Made by a program: the position numbers and the translations under genes. The notes under the pieces were generated by a model. That model was not told where the DNA came from. It made no database searches and worked only from the letters and a program-made list of their open reading frames with translations. A DNA stretch of 64,000 nt from CAWDMC01 sp963803295 (lineage in GTDB: Bacteria > Acidobacteriota > Terriglobia > UBA7540), in contig CAWDMC010000027.1 of the NCBI GenBank assembly GCA_963803295.1, positions 121,996 to 185,995 of the forward strand, written 5' to 3'. Shown here one piece after another: positions 25,458 through 34,656 of the stretch (positions are counted from its first letter, which is position 1; each line of letters starts with the position of its first letter).

Positions 25458-28400
25458 TTAGAACAGGAACTTCAGACCAAACTGAATTTCGCGGGCGACA
25501 CTCTGCGTCCCCGTGAATCGACCGAAATTTGCATTGCAGGTAGCAATCGGCTCGCAGAAAGTCGAGTTCAGATTGCTCAGACTCACATTGTTGAACAGGT
25601 TGAAGAACTCAGCCCGGAACTGCAGGGAATTGCTTTCTCCGGGTAACTTGAAACTCTTGAGAAGTCCCCAATCCCAATTGCCGAAACCGGGACCCCTCTC
25701 GGTGTTCCGTCCCAGATTGCCGAAGGTATAGAGCTCGGGCGTCGCGTAAGCGGAAGGATCGAGCCACCCTTTTGTCTTGTCACCGGGATCGATGAGTCTA
25801 TGTGAGGGGCCGACCCGGTTAGGACGTTGACCTCCGGATCGTGGCCCAATATTGGCGACATCCTGGTTCATGCCAACGTTGACAGGCCCGCCAGTATTGT
25901 AGTGAGTGATGCCCGTCATTTCCCAACCACCGACGATCTGGTTTAGAGGGCCGCTCAGGCCCGAGAGGAATTGCTTCCCTTTGCCAAAAGGCAACTGGTA
26001 GAAGTAGCTGAACGTGAAGATTTGCCTGTAGTCGAAGATCCCAGGTGCTCGGTCCGCACCGGGATTGAGCGGGTCCTGCGGGGCGACACTGTTGGCAAAC
26101 CCTGAACCGCCCATGTCAAGCTCTTTTCCCCAAGCGTACGAGGTAAGGAACTGGAGCCCGTTCGAGAACCGCTTTTCGAGCTTAACCTGCGCTGAGTGGT
26201 AAATTGAGCTCGCGGAATTGCTCATCATGCTCATCGCGCCCAGGGAGTTGCCGTAGGGCCGAGGGTGGGCGTCAGTGCCGACGTCGCCCGGCCCGGGCAA
26301 AGCGGAATTTATGTTGGTGAATAGCGCCTGTTTTACCCCTCTCGATCCAACGTAGTCCACTTCGAGGAGTAAGCTCTGGCTCAGTTCACGTTGTACACCC
26401 GAGCTCCATTGCTGAGCGTAGGCCGTCCTATCCTTGCGTCCCAGCACGTGTTGCGAACTGGGTACGGAATCGGGGCCAGGCGCTACATCAGGCGTGAAGA
26501 ACGTTTGAAGGGGCTTATCGGGGAAAGTCAGATTGGTACTGGAAAGCGTCTGCGAAATGGCATAGGGCCAATTCCCTCGCGTTCCCTGCGCCTCCCAGAG
26601 CTGGTTGGACACGTAGAATATCCCGTAGCTACCCCGGAAGGTGGTCTTCGGCGTCACCAGATATGCCAAACCTAGGCGCGGAGCGAAATTGTTGAAATCG
26701 GGGTCGCGAACTGAGCGCCGCACATTCGGTCCCTGCCCGGTGATAGGATTCTTGCCCGCCCAGAGGTAGGCCCCATTGGGAGGAGTGGTCGGGTCGAAGC
26801 CGGCAAGCCGGTCCCATCGATCGACGGGCCATTTGTTGTACTCATACCGCATGCCCAAGTTTAGAGTCAGCTTTCGCGTCACTTTAATGTCGTCTTGCAG
26901 GTAGAACTGGTAGCGCGGCTGTCTCATGTAGGCTGCCGTCTCTCCTAGGTTTCGCAAACCCTGGTAGGGCAGGCCCAGAAGGTACGAGGCCAACACCGAT
27001 CCTGTGCCGGCGGAGTTTTGCGGGTCGGCTGTGGGAGAAGAATTGAAATGGAAATAGGAGGTGAAGTTGCCGTCATCGAGGTTGCGCATGTCCGTGAAAT
27101 CCATGCCAGCCTTAAGCGTTTGCCTCCCCATGGTCTTAGTGATACTGGCGAGCACCTGGTATTCATTCGACGGGAACGGGTAGCCATCCTGCGTTGGGTT
27201 CGCATACCCCCCCTCATCGAAGAACAGTCCAGCGAACAGTGGTTGCTTGGAGTTCTTCACCGGCGTCCCTTGAATGGGATGGGCAGCGAGGAACGACACC
27301 CAACCGGGAGCAGGGTTCGTATGCGTGATCTGCAGGTTGCTGCGATTGTAACCAAGCTTGAGATCGGCAACCATTGTCGGACTCACAGCATAGGTCCAAC
27401 TCGCCACAAAGTTGCGGAACTTATTGGTCTGGAAGGTGCTTACTGTTGGCAAGTCAGTAGCGCTGATCTGGTCGGCATCGGCCATGGAAAATCGCGAGAA
27501 AAAGAACAGATTGTCCTTGATCTTGTGGTCGATGCGAGTCGTCCATTGATACTGATTCTGCTTGAACGGCGAAGTGTTCAGAATATCCACGTTATGCTGT
27601 CCGGCCGCGTTGATCTGCGGGTAGAATATGGGAACGTAGTCTTTGACGAAAGGATTGATTCTATCCGGACAGATAACATTTGCCACGCCGTTGCAACTGA
27701 TCTGGTCGCGGGCGTATAGCGGGCTCCCGTTGGCTGTACCTACAAGGCGGGTTGTGGCGGGATCGAAGATGGGGTTCTGGTCCCGCAGATCACCGCCAAA
27801 CTGTTCGGCTGTGGGAATCTGTCTCAAGACGCTGCTGGCCTGACGGACTCTTATCCCTTCATAATTGAAGAGCCAGAACGTGCGGTCGTGACCATTGTAG
27901 ACGTGGGGAATCACGACAGGTCCGCCGATGACTCCACCGTACTGATTGCGTTTATAAGGAGCCCTCTGAGCGGGATTTGAAGGTGTGGAGGAGTAGTTCC
28001 GGAACCAATCGATGGCGTCAAGCTTATCATTACGTAGAAATTCGAAGGCTGACCCGTGGAGGTTATTGGTTCCCGACTTGATCGCGACGTTAATGTTTGC
28101 CCCGGCCGCTTGCCCGTACTCCGCCGAGGTGATATTGGTTTGAATCTTGAACTCCTGGATGGCGTCAATGGAGGGTTGAATGGAGAACTGCTTGAAGAAC
28201 TCCTCGTTGTTGTAGACGCCGTCGAGGGTAAAATTATTTTGCTCAGCGCGGTTGCCGCTCACGCTGAAATTAGTCCCACCCGATACCATGAACGTGCCAC
28301 CACCGCTCGGCACGGACCCGGGGACGAGTCGAATCAGATCTGTGAAGTTTCTGCCGTTTAAGGGCAACGTGACTACGCTGGTGTTATTCACTACATTTCC

Positions 28401-28823
28401 AAGCGTGGCGGTGGCGCTTTCGAGCAACGGGGCTGCCGCGGTCACTTCCACGGTCTGGGTTACCGCGCCCACTTGCATCAGGATGTTTGCCGTGACGGTC
28501 ACGGCCACCGGCACGGTGATTGCCGCGAGTTCGGTACGCTGGAAGCCCGGGTGCTCGGCAGTGATTTTGTACACTCCGGGTAAGAGCGCGTCAACCCGGT
28601 AGTCACCGAGTGCGCTGGTCTTTATTTCGCGGGCTATACCTGTCGCAGTGTTGGTTACGGTGACCGATACGTCCGGGATCGCGGCCTGCGAAGTGTCCGT
28701 GACTGTACCGACAATAGTACCGAATGAAGTTTGAGCGTGCAGTGGTCGAAGCGCCTGAATAACCGAAAGCGCAAGGAGCAAAAGCACACCCCCAATCGCG
28801 TATTTAAGGGCTCTGCGCACCAT
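25458..28823 (-). CDS. Oar-like TonB-dependent receptor with carboxypeptidase-regulatory-like domain
   Basis: The 1121-aa outer-membrane protein starts at ATG 28823 behind AGGAGAGGAATC. A signal peptide (LLLLALSVIQALRPLHA) leads to a Cna_B/carboxypeptidase-regulatory domain (about 37-110: GTIVGTVTDTSQAAIPDVSV, SALGDYRVDALLPGVYKI), a plug (TLPLNGRNFTDLIRLVPG, NNFTLDGVYNNEEFFKQFSI, INVAIKSGTNNLHGSAFEFL) and a long beta-barrel ending QFGLKFLF with the terminal Phe expected for BAM insertion. This architecture is highly expanded in Acidobacteriota, where it is thought to take up oligosaccharides or other large ligands. It precedes three TPR genes and a large glycosidase region, which supports glycan uptake. 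A strong terminator follows. Confidence 0.9.
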   Translation of the reverse strand: MVRRALKYAIGGVLLLLALSVIQALRPLHAQTSFGTIVGTVTDTSQAAIPDVSVTVTNTATGIAREIKTSALGDYRVDALLPGVYKITAEHPGFQRTELAAITVPVAVTVTANILMQVGAVTQTVEVTAAAPLLESATATLGNVVNNTSVVTLPLNGRNFTDLIRLVPGSVPSGGGTFMVSGGTNFSVSGNRAEQNNFTLDGVYNNEEFFKQFSIQPSIDAIQEFKIQTNITSAEYGQAAGANINVAIKSGTNNLHGSAFEFLRNDKLDAIDWFRNYSSTPSNPAQRAPYKRNQYGGVIGGPVVIPHVYNGHDRTFWLFNYEGIRVRQASSVLRQIPTAEQFGGDLRDQNPIFDPATTRLVGTANGSPLYARDQISCNGVANVICPDRINPFVKDYVPIFYPQINAAGQHNVDILNTSPFKQNQYQWTTRIDHKIKDNLFFFSRFSMADADQISATDLPTVSTFQTNKFRNFVASWTYAVSPTMVADLKLGYNRSNLQITHTNPAPGWVSFLAAHPIQGTPVKNSKQPLFAGLFFDEGGYANPTQDGYPFPSNEYQVLASITKTMGRQTLKAGMDFTDMRNLDDGNFTSYFHFNSSPTADPQNSAGTGSVLASYLLGLPYQGLRNLGETAAYMRQPRYQFYLQDDIKVTRKLTLNLGMRYEYNKWPVDRWDRLAGFDPTTPPNGAYLWAGKNPITGQGPNVRRSVRDPDFNNFAPRLGLAYLVTPKTTFRGSYGIFYVSNQLWEAQGTRGNWPYAISQTLSSTNLTFPDKPLQTFFTPDVAPGPDSVPSSQHVLGRKDRTAYAQQWSSGVQRELSQSLLLEVDYVGSRGVKQALFTNINSALPGPGDVGTDAHPRPYGNSLGAMSMMSNSASSIYHSAQVKLEKRFSNGLQFLTSYAWGKELDMGGSGFANSVAPQDPLNPGADRAPGIFDYRQIFTFSYFYQLPFGKGKQFLSGLSGPLNQIVGGWEMTGITHYNTGGPVNVGMNQDVANIGPRSGGQRPNRVGPSHRLIDPGDKTKGWLDPSAYATPELYTFGNLGRNTERGPGFGNWDWGLLKSFKLPGESNSLQFRAEFFNLFNNVSLSNLNSTFCEPIATCNANFGRFTGTQSVAREIQFGLKFLF

Positions 28824-29288
28824 GATTCCTCTCCTGGAAAACTGGCGTTCTACGGACGGTATAGATCGAACGGTAAGACTACCTAAACAACAGAAGACTA
28901 CAAGCAAACTGCTATGCAAAGAGGAAGCAAGTAGCAGGCCAAACGCTGATCCATAGTGGCCGTTCAAAAGGCCTTTAGTATGTTCCGGTTAGTTGCCTAA
29001 TCCACTCGAACGATAACTCGACCGTCAACAGATTTATACCAATTGCGATAGAGTTATATGTTTTTCAGGATTCCAGCGGAGAAAAAGAGTCGTCTGGACC
29101 GATTCAAAAGAGGTTACAACATACATGGGAAGCTACATTATCCCCCACTGTATGAACTGGATAGGAACAGGGCTCCGAGAAACCGAGCCTGTCTCTTGAG
29201 AACTGGATGAATCGGTTAGGAGGAAGATGGCATGGCTTGCAAAGCGTGACTCCAAACAGGTAGGAGGCGGAACTGACGTTCCTTCTCT
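28824..29288. other. Upstream region of the receptor gene, no gene seen
   Basis: About 465 bp, relatively AT-rich near 29020-29070, with no supported gene. The receptor promoter should be here, but no convincing hexamer pair was found on the minus strand. Confidence 0.45.
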
Positions 29289-29417
29289 AGCAGGCTGTGA
29301 AAAAACGCGAGCTGTAGCGCAGGTCTATGACATATGACGGCGGCTTTTGTTTTCAATGATTTCGCCGCTCATAGAGCAACGCTACAGCGCTTGGCGAGGA
29401 TTTTCCCGCAGCCTGCT
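29289..29417. mobile_element. MITE-like element, AGCAGGCTG ends (copy 1)
   Basis: The ends are AGCAGGCTGTGAAAA and, inverted, TTTTCCCGCAGCCTGCT. Further paired segments lie inside (GTAGCG/CGCTAC, CTATGA/TCATAG, GGCGGC/GCCGCT), so the whole 129 bp can fold into one hairpin. There is no ORF. No target-site duplication is evident. Its right end supplies the TAG stop of the adjacent TPR gene. Confidence 0.6.
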
Positions 29418-31203
29418 ATGGACTCTTGTCCGCAGCGGCGACGTAACCCAGTTCGTGAGCTTTTCGAAACTCGGCCTCAGCGCGTGTCCGGTCTCCTTTC
29501 TGCATGAACAGCAGGCCCAGATTGTAGTGGGCCATGGCGAGGTCGGCCTCAAGAGCGACAGCTTTCTCGATCTGGTCGATGGCGCCGTCAATGTTCCCTT
29601 CCTTTGCCAGCAGCCCGCCGGCATTGTTATAAGCCGAGGCACTCAGGGGCTTGAGATCGATGGCCATCTCGAATTGAGACTTCGCCTCCTCCGTATTTCC
29701 GATCTTAGCCAGCGCTAGCCCGAGATGGTTGTGCGCTTCCGCCGACTGAGGATCAATCTGGACGGCGGCCCTGAAAGCCTGTACCGCTTCCTGCGACCTG
29801 CCTTCAGCCAAGGCCTTCAGCCCTCTACCGAGTTCCACTGCCACCTCCGCCGATGCCGTCCGTTTTGATTTGGCAAGATTCTGGATTTGGGCAAATTTCG
29901 CCAGTTGCTCAGAAGCTCCTTGCCGGTCGCCTTTGCGCGCGAGCAAACGCGCAAGATTGTAGGAGGCTGTAGCGTCGGTGGGATCAAGGTGCAGTGACCT
30001 GCGCAATTCCCGCACCGCATCGTCTAGATTTCCCGTTCGGTCCAGTGCCATACCGAGCCTGGAGTGGAACTTGGCATTGTTGGGCTCGATCTCAACAGCC
30101 TTGCGAAGCTCCGCGACAGCCAGGGGGAGATCTGATTGTAGCAGGCTGATCAGTCCCCAATTGTAGTGAGCGTCCGCATTCTTGGAGTTCAGTTTGAGGG
30201 TTTTCTGGAAGTTCGAAACGGCCTCATCCAATCGGCCCATTTCCGCCACGGCTACCCCGAGATTGTTGTAAGCCTCCGCGAATTCGGGCCGAAGTTCTAT
30301 GGCCTTCTCAAATTCCGGAATGGCTTCCGGGCATTGTAGCCTCTTGTCATAAGCCCGGCCCAGTTGGTAGTGAGCCTCGGCTTCGTTCGGGAACCTGGCA
30401 ACCGCGATCTTGAGTTCCGTGGTCGCCTCGTCAATCCTGTCCGCATCGACGAGCGTCGCGCCCAGATGAATTCTCGCCTCGGGATAATCCGCCTTCAGGC
30501 GAAGCGCCTCCCGGAATTGGACAACAGCCGGCAGATACTCCTTCTTCCTCTGGTGAACAACGCCGAGGTTAAAATGCGCCTCTGGGTAATCCGACCGCAG
30601 TTTGAGCGCCTGGTGGAATTCGCGAGAGGCGTCTTCTGGCTGGCCCAGGGCGGCCAAGGCAACGCCGAGATCGTTGTGAGCTTCAGGATAATCGGGCTGC
30701 TGTTCGAGGGCGCTGCGGAATTCCAGGGCTGCCTGAGCAGCGTCACCGCTACTCGCCAGCGCCAAGCCCAAACGGTAGTGGGCGCTCGGGACGGAGGGAT
30801 CCATCTCGACGGCTACGTGTAGAGCGTCGATCGCCGCCTTCCGGTCTCCTTCCCGCAGGAGGGCTAATCCGAGATTGGATCTGGCTCTCGCGTTGCCTGG
30901 GTCAAGACCCACAGTCTCTCCAAACTCGCGGACGGCGCCTTTCATATCGCCTGACCCCACGAGTGCGATTCCCAACTTTTCATGAATCGCGGCAACTCTC
31001 GGGCTCGCGGCCAAAGCCATTTTGTATTCCGCAACGGCCTGCTCGAAGCGGTGTGCAGCCAGCAACTGATCGCCCCGGCGTTCGTGCGCCACGACCTCAG
31101 AATCCAATGACTGACCGCCAAGGGTCATCGAGGGAAGGCTAAACGTAGAGAGGCTGGCGATAAGGAAGAGGACGTAAGAGACCACGATCAAACCAAGCCT
31201 CAT
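29416..31203 (-). CDS. Exported TPR-repeat protein
   Basis: The 595-aa protein starts with a signal/anchor (MRLGLIVVSYVLFLIASLST) and is then almost entirely TPR units, about 14 in number, with the W/L-G-Y-A-P pattern: HEKLGIALVGSGDMKGAVRE, HYRLGLALASSGDAAQAALE, HNDLGVALAALGQPEDASRE, YNNLGVAVAEMGRLDEAVSN, YNLGLLFMQKGDRTRAEAEF. TPRs form right-handed superhelices for protein-protein contact, so this is a periplasmic or outer-membrane-associated scaffold with an unknown partner. The last codons (DKSP, stop) run into a MITE-like end at 29416-29418, so the original C-terminus may have been altered. It is followed upstream by another TPR gene (60-bp gap) and is likely in one operon with it. Confidence 0.8.
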   Translation of the reverse strand: MRLGLIVVSYVLFLIASLSTFSLPSMTLGGQSLDSEVVAHERRGDQLLAAHRFEQAVAEYKMALAASPRVAAIHEKLGIALVGSGDMKGAVREFGETVGLDPGNARARSNLGLALLREGDRKAAIDALHVAVEMDPSVPSAHYRLGLALASSGDAAQAALEFRSALEQQPDYPEAHNDLGVALAALGQPEDASREFHQALKLRSDYPEAHFNLGVVHQRKKEYLPAVVQFREALRLKADYPEARIHLGATLVDADRIDEATTELKIAVARFPNEAEAHYQLGRAYDKRLQCPEAIPEFEKAIELRPEFAEAYNNLGVAVAEMGRLDEAVSNFQKTLKLNSKNADAHYNWGLISLLQSDLPLAVAELRKAVEIEPNNAKFHSRLGMALDRTGNLDDAVRELRRSLHLDPTDATASYNLARLLARKGDRQGASEQLAKFAQIQNLAKSKRTASAEVAVELGRGLKALAEGRSQEAVQAFRAAVQIDPQSAEAHNHLGLALAKIGNTEEAKSQFEMAIDLKPLSASAYNNAGGLLAKEGNIDGAIDQIEKAVALEADLAMAHYNLGLLFMQKGDRTRAEAEFRKAHELGYVAAADKSP

Positions 31204-31263
31204 CCGGGAAAGGCTGCCTGGGATGAGGATGCGAAGGGAGCTGATCTTTCATTTGAGGTGAGC

Positions 31264-32394
31264 TTATTCTTCTTTCTCGCTAGCCGCGCGGAGATCTTTG
31301 AGTATGGTCTCTTCCTTCCCCGCCAAGTCATTGCGGTTTGTCCGCCGATAGAGGTCTGCCAGGAACCGGTGGGTTAGAACATCGTCAGGATTTTGCCGGA
31401 CTGCGGTCTTGAGAAGTGGCTCCCCTTTTGCATAGTCTCCACGCGCCACCCATACTTCACCAAGATCGCGGTTTGCCTCGGACAGGTCCTTATTGAGTTT
31501 CAGTGCGAAATCGAGATAATGAGCTCCCTCTTCCACTTTGCCATGGGCCAGCCAATATTGGCCCAGCCGCAGATTCGTGATGTCGCTAAGCGGCGTGAGA
31601 CGGAGTTCCGATTCATACTCCTTGCGGGCCTCTTCGAGTCGCTTCTGCTGCCAGTAGAGATCACCTATGGTCCGATGAACACCCTCAACCTGGGGCTGCC
31701 GCGAAAGCGCCTCGCGGTATTCCGAAATCGCCTCAAGGTCGCGGTTTCTCCAGATTAAAGCCTCAGCCACAAGCTGATGCACGCGGCCTGAGTCCGGAGC
31801 TGCCTTCTTAAGTCTCAGATAGTAGCTCTCGGCCATCTTACGATACAACTTCACCAAGAGGTAGTCCGCGTCAAGGCCAACAGGAGAGTCCGACGGCACC
31901 TTCTGCAGCTTTTCAATCGCCTCTTCGTTGCGGTCCAAACCTGATAGGGCCGATCCCAGCCAGAAGTTGCCTTCGGGCAGTCCCGGATTAATACGCAGAG
32001 TGAGATTCAAAGGGTCGAGAGCTCGCTCGAATTGGCCCAAACGAAAGTAGCATTGGCCAAGAAACAATGCCGAAGGCCACAGCTTCTGATCCAGCTTGAG
32101 GGCATGCTGCAGGGGTAAAATCGCCTCCTGATATCGGTTCAGGAGATAGTAGACCAGACCTAGTCGTTGATTGACTACCGCGTCATCAGGATGCTCCTTC
32201 AGATGGTTGACGTAGCACTCGGCGGCGCGGGGCAGATTCCGCTCACTCTCCGCCTGCTTCGCCTGCGCGAGCCAGTCCTGTACAGGAGATTCCTTTGCTT
32301 GCGAAGACACTGCCGCAAGACGGCGCGAGGCGGCGACAGGCATGATGAGCAACGCCGCTAAGACAATCACAGCTGTGCGTCCCGTGCTGTCCAT
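31264..32394 (-). CDS. Exported TPR-repeat protein
   Basis: The 376-aa protein from ATG 32394 has a signal peptide (TAVIVLAALLIMPVAASRRL) and about eight TPR units (VNQRLGLVYYLLNRYQEAIL, LFLGQCYFRLGQFERALDPL, FWLGSALSGLDRNEEAIEKL, TIGDLYWQQKRLEEARKEYE, HRFLADLYRRTNRNDLAGKE). The frame extends upstream to 32490, but that extra sequence (MQCEILRRLRLLRM...) is encoded by the MITE at 32418-32561 and precedes the signal peptide, so it is excluded. The ribosome site at 32394 is weak. The element sits 24 bp upstream and may have replaced or disrupted the promoter. It resembles the frameshifted TPR gene at 22608-23800. Confidence 0.8.
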   Translation of the reverse strand: MDSTGRTAVIVLAALLIMPVAASRRLAAVSSQAKESPVQDWLAQAKQAESERNLPRAAECYVNHLKEHPDDAVVNQRLGLVYYLLNRYQEAILPLQHALKLDQKLWPSALFLGQCYFRLGQFERALDPLNLTLRINPGLPEGNFWLGSALSGLDRNEEAIEKLQKVPSDSPVGLDADYLLVKLYRKMAESYYLRLKKAAPDSGRVHQLVAEALIWRNRDLEAISEYREALSRQPQVEGVHRTIGDLYWQQKRLEEARKEYESELRLTPLSDITNLRLGQYWLAHGKVEEGAHYLDFALKLNKDLSEANRDLGEVWVARGDYAKGEPLLKTAVRQNPDDVLTHRFLADLYRRTNRNDLAGKEETILKDLRAASEKEE

Positions 32395-32417
32395 GAGTTC
32401 CGTTTCGGCTCCAGCCG

Positions 32418-32561
32418 AGCAGGCTGCGGAAAAACTCGTCGCTACTGTCATTCTGAGGAGCCGAAGGCGACGAAGAATCTCGCATTGCACTGAAAGTACA
32501 CAAAGCGAGATCCTTCGCTACGCTCAGGATGACAGCTTCGGAGGGCTGTCCGCAGCCTGCT
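32418..32561. mobile_element. MITE with 13-bp perfect inverted ends and 5-bp target duplication (copy 2)
   Basis: AGCAGGCTGCGGA (32418-32430) and TCCGCAGCCTGCT (32549-32561) are exact inverted repeats, flanked by direct AGCCG (32413-32417 and 32562-32566). Inside lies a second palindrome, CTGTCATTCTGAG...CTCAGGATGACAG, and a third, GAAGAATCTCGC/GCGAGATCCTTC. The 144-bp element has no ORF and can fold end to end. It sits between two divergent TPR genes, just upstream of the minus-strand one. Confidence 0.8.
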
Positions 32562-32590
32562 AGCCGGGTAAATTAGGCCGGGCTAGAACC

Positions 32591-32617
32591 CATCAGGCCC
32601 ATCAGGCCCATCAGGGC
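32591..32617. repeat. 9-bp short tandem repeat, three copies
   Basis: CATCAGGCC, CATCAGGCC, CATCAGGGC in direct succession, in the noncoding stretch between the MITE and the plus-strand TPR gene. It is a simple sequence that could vary in copy number. Confidence 0.6.
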
Positions 32618-32832
32618 GACCTTGGCCTGGGCGGGGACAAAGCATCTTGTGACATCCCAGCCTCTAGCCCGCTAATTGTACCAAACGCTTGGGCTGTTTG
32701 CCTCACGCCGTGCCACGCAGGGCCACGCCGGGCCACGCCGGGAGCGCGGGCGAGTCGCCGGAGGTTAGTCTCAGATCGTGTCGCCGCGGCCCCGAGGCTC
32801 ACGACTGCCTGGCGTGGTATAGTTCTGTCGTG

Positions 32833-34533
32833 ATGGATCGGTTAAGGTTGCCCGCCTCTCCAGCCATACTTATCTTCTTCTTTCTATCGGGTTCGGTCCG
32901 GCATTGCCCCGCCGCGTGCGCGTACTCGCTTGCTGCTGTACGGAGCCAGACTCCCTCGAACCCGCCTTTAACTGACGATCCAACAGAATTGTTCAGGCAA
33001 GCTTCAGAGCTGATCCAGAAGGATCGACCCTCCGCTGCAATTCCGCTCCTCGAGAAAGCATCCCGGATCGCACCCAAGGAAGGCAGAATTCACCACTATC
33101 TTGCCTACGCCTTGATGAAAACCGGACAACAGTCGGCTGCTAAAAAGGAGTTTGAACTCGCTCTCAATCTGGAGCCTGGAAACGTCTACACGGAGTACTT
33201 CCTGGCCCAGATTCTCTTTTCTGAGAACCAGGTTGACAAGGCCATCCAGCTCTACGAGAGCATACTGAAATCCGGAACGCCGATCTACGATACGAACCAG
33301 CGGCTCGGGCAAGCGTATGCGCGCAACGGACAACTCGCCAAGGCTGAAGCGCTGACCCAACAAGCGATCCAGGAGACTCCCTGGGACGGAGCGCTTCATT
33401 ACCAACTGGCCAAGATTTACCAGCGGCTGGGACGCACGAAGGAGGCTCAGCGGGAATTTGAAGCCGGCGAGCGCATGAAGCAAACCGACCAGGCCTCGAT
33501 CGAGAGGCTTCTGCAGCTTTCGCAAGCGGTTCGTCTGAAACAGCCCGAGAACGTTCAGAAACTGCGTGCAGAAATCCTTGACCAGTCAGGCCATGACCCG
33601 GAGCTCCTGACTTGGCTCGGCGTACTTCTGGGTCGCGGAGGCTTATACACGCAGGCTCAGGATGCTCTCGAGAAAGCTGTCGCCATCAAGCCAGACTCCT
33701 TTGAGGCACATTACAATCTGGGTCTGACCTTAGCGAGACAGGGAGATGACCAAAGGGCCGAAGCGAGTTTGAAGAAGGCCTTGAATCTTCGTCCCGAATC
33801 CCCTGAAGTGGCCATTCTGCTCGGTGTCCTTTACGCCAATCAGGGCCGGAATCGCGAAGCGATTGAAGAGCTTCGCACAGCTCGACCAGCAAGGCCCGAT
33901 AACGTCACCCTGCTGACATTGCTCGGACAACAGTACTTACAGGGCTGGTACCTGAAGGATGCCATCGGCGTACTGCAGGAGGCCTCACGATTGCGCCCTG
34001 ACGACCCCAAAATCAGGTTCCTCCTGATCGAAGCGTACCAAAACAGCTCGGCATATGACCAGGCCCTACAGCTCGCTCGCGAGGCTCAAAAGCTATTCCC
34101 GGCAGAGGCTCGCGCGCCCTTCGAAGTCGGGCACCAGATGGCTAATCTGGGACACTACCAGGAGGCGCGGCCCTTTTTCGAAGAGGCGATACGCATTGAT
34201 CCATCTTTCGTACCCGCCTACAACTCACTGGGAGACGCACAGGTGCGGAGCGGTGAATACGAAGGAGCGCTCCGGAGTTACCAAAAGGCAAAAACTCTGG
34301 AGCCAGGCAACCTGGACGCCGCCCGAGGCCTAGGGAGGAGCCTGCTGCGCTTAAAGCGCTATCCCGATGCGCTTAAAGAATTGCAAGGACTCATTGCCCT
34401 TCATCCGGAGGACGCCGAACTCTATCTGTTGCTTTCGCAAGTTCAGACGCGGCTGGGAAACTCCAAAGAAGCGGCGCAGGCCAATGCCAACGTTCCAGAG
34501 ACTCCACGGCGAAGAAGTTGCAAAACGCGATAG
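32833..34533 (+). CDS. Exported TPR-repeat protein
   Basis: The 566-aa protein from ATG 32833 has an N-terminal hydrophobic segment (ASPAILIFFFLSGSVRHC), then some 12 TPR-like units: HHYLAYALMKTGQQSAAKKE, RLGQAYARNGQLAKAEALTQ, HYNLGLTLARQGDDQRAEAS, YNSLGDAQVRSGEYEGALRS. The C-terminus (NVPETPRRRSCKTR) is basic. No good Shine-Dalgarno precedes this ATG. A longer frame begins at 32689 but reads low-complexity, repeat-rich DNA. The gene is divergent from the TPR gene at 32394 and convergent with the CRTAC1-like gene. In this phylum TPR proteins and ASPIC/UnbV proteins are often adjacent, which suggests a shared surface function. Confidence 0.78.
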   Translation: MDRLRLPASPAILIFFFLSGSVRHCPAACAYSLAAVRSQTPSNPPLTDDPTELFRQASELIQKDRPSAAIPLLEKASRIAPKEGRIHHYLAYALMKTGQQSAAKKEFELALNLEPGNVYTEYFLAQILFSENQVDKAIQLYESILKSGTPIYDTNQRLGQAYARNGQLAKAEALTQQAIQETPWDGALHYQLAKIYQRLGRTKEAQREFEAGERMKQTDQASIERLLQLSQAVRLKQPENVQKLRAEILDQSGHDPELLTWLGVLLGRGGLYTQAQDALEKAVAIKPDSFEAHYNLGLTLARQGDDQRAEASLKKALNLRPESPEVAILLGVLYANQGRNREAIEELRTARPARPDNVTLLTLLGQQYLQGWYLKDAIGVLQEASRLRPDDPKIRFLLIEAYQNSSAYDQALQLAREAQKLFPAEARAPFEVGHQMANLGHYQEARPFFEEAIRIDPSFVPAYNSLGDAQVRSGEYEGALRSYQKAKTLEPGNLDAARGLGRSLLRLKRYPDALKELQGLIALHPEDAELYLLLSQVQTRLGNSKEAAQANANVPETPRRRSCKTR

Positions 34534-34601
34534 CCAACGGCCCCGTGCGTTCGCGCCCCAGGCTAGCTCCCAAACCCGCTGATTTCGAGAAGAAGAAAGA
34601 G

Positions 34602-34620
34602 GGCCCGTCGGGTTCGGGCC
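34602..34620 (-). terminator. Possible terminator of the CRTAC1-like gene
   Basis: On the minus strand GGCCCG-AACCCGA-CGGGCC is followed by CTCTTTCTTCTTC, 37 bp after the stop at 34657. The stem is only 6 bp and the T tract is interrupted. Confidence 0.4.
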
Positions 34621-34656
34621 ACGCAGTTGTACGCCAGAGTTTCAACTGGCGTTTCG

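Noticed and set aside
32395..32490. N-terminal extension of the TPR protein (MQCEILRRLR...)
   Set aside because: The extension is encoded by the MITE and precedes a normal signal peptide starting at 32394.
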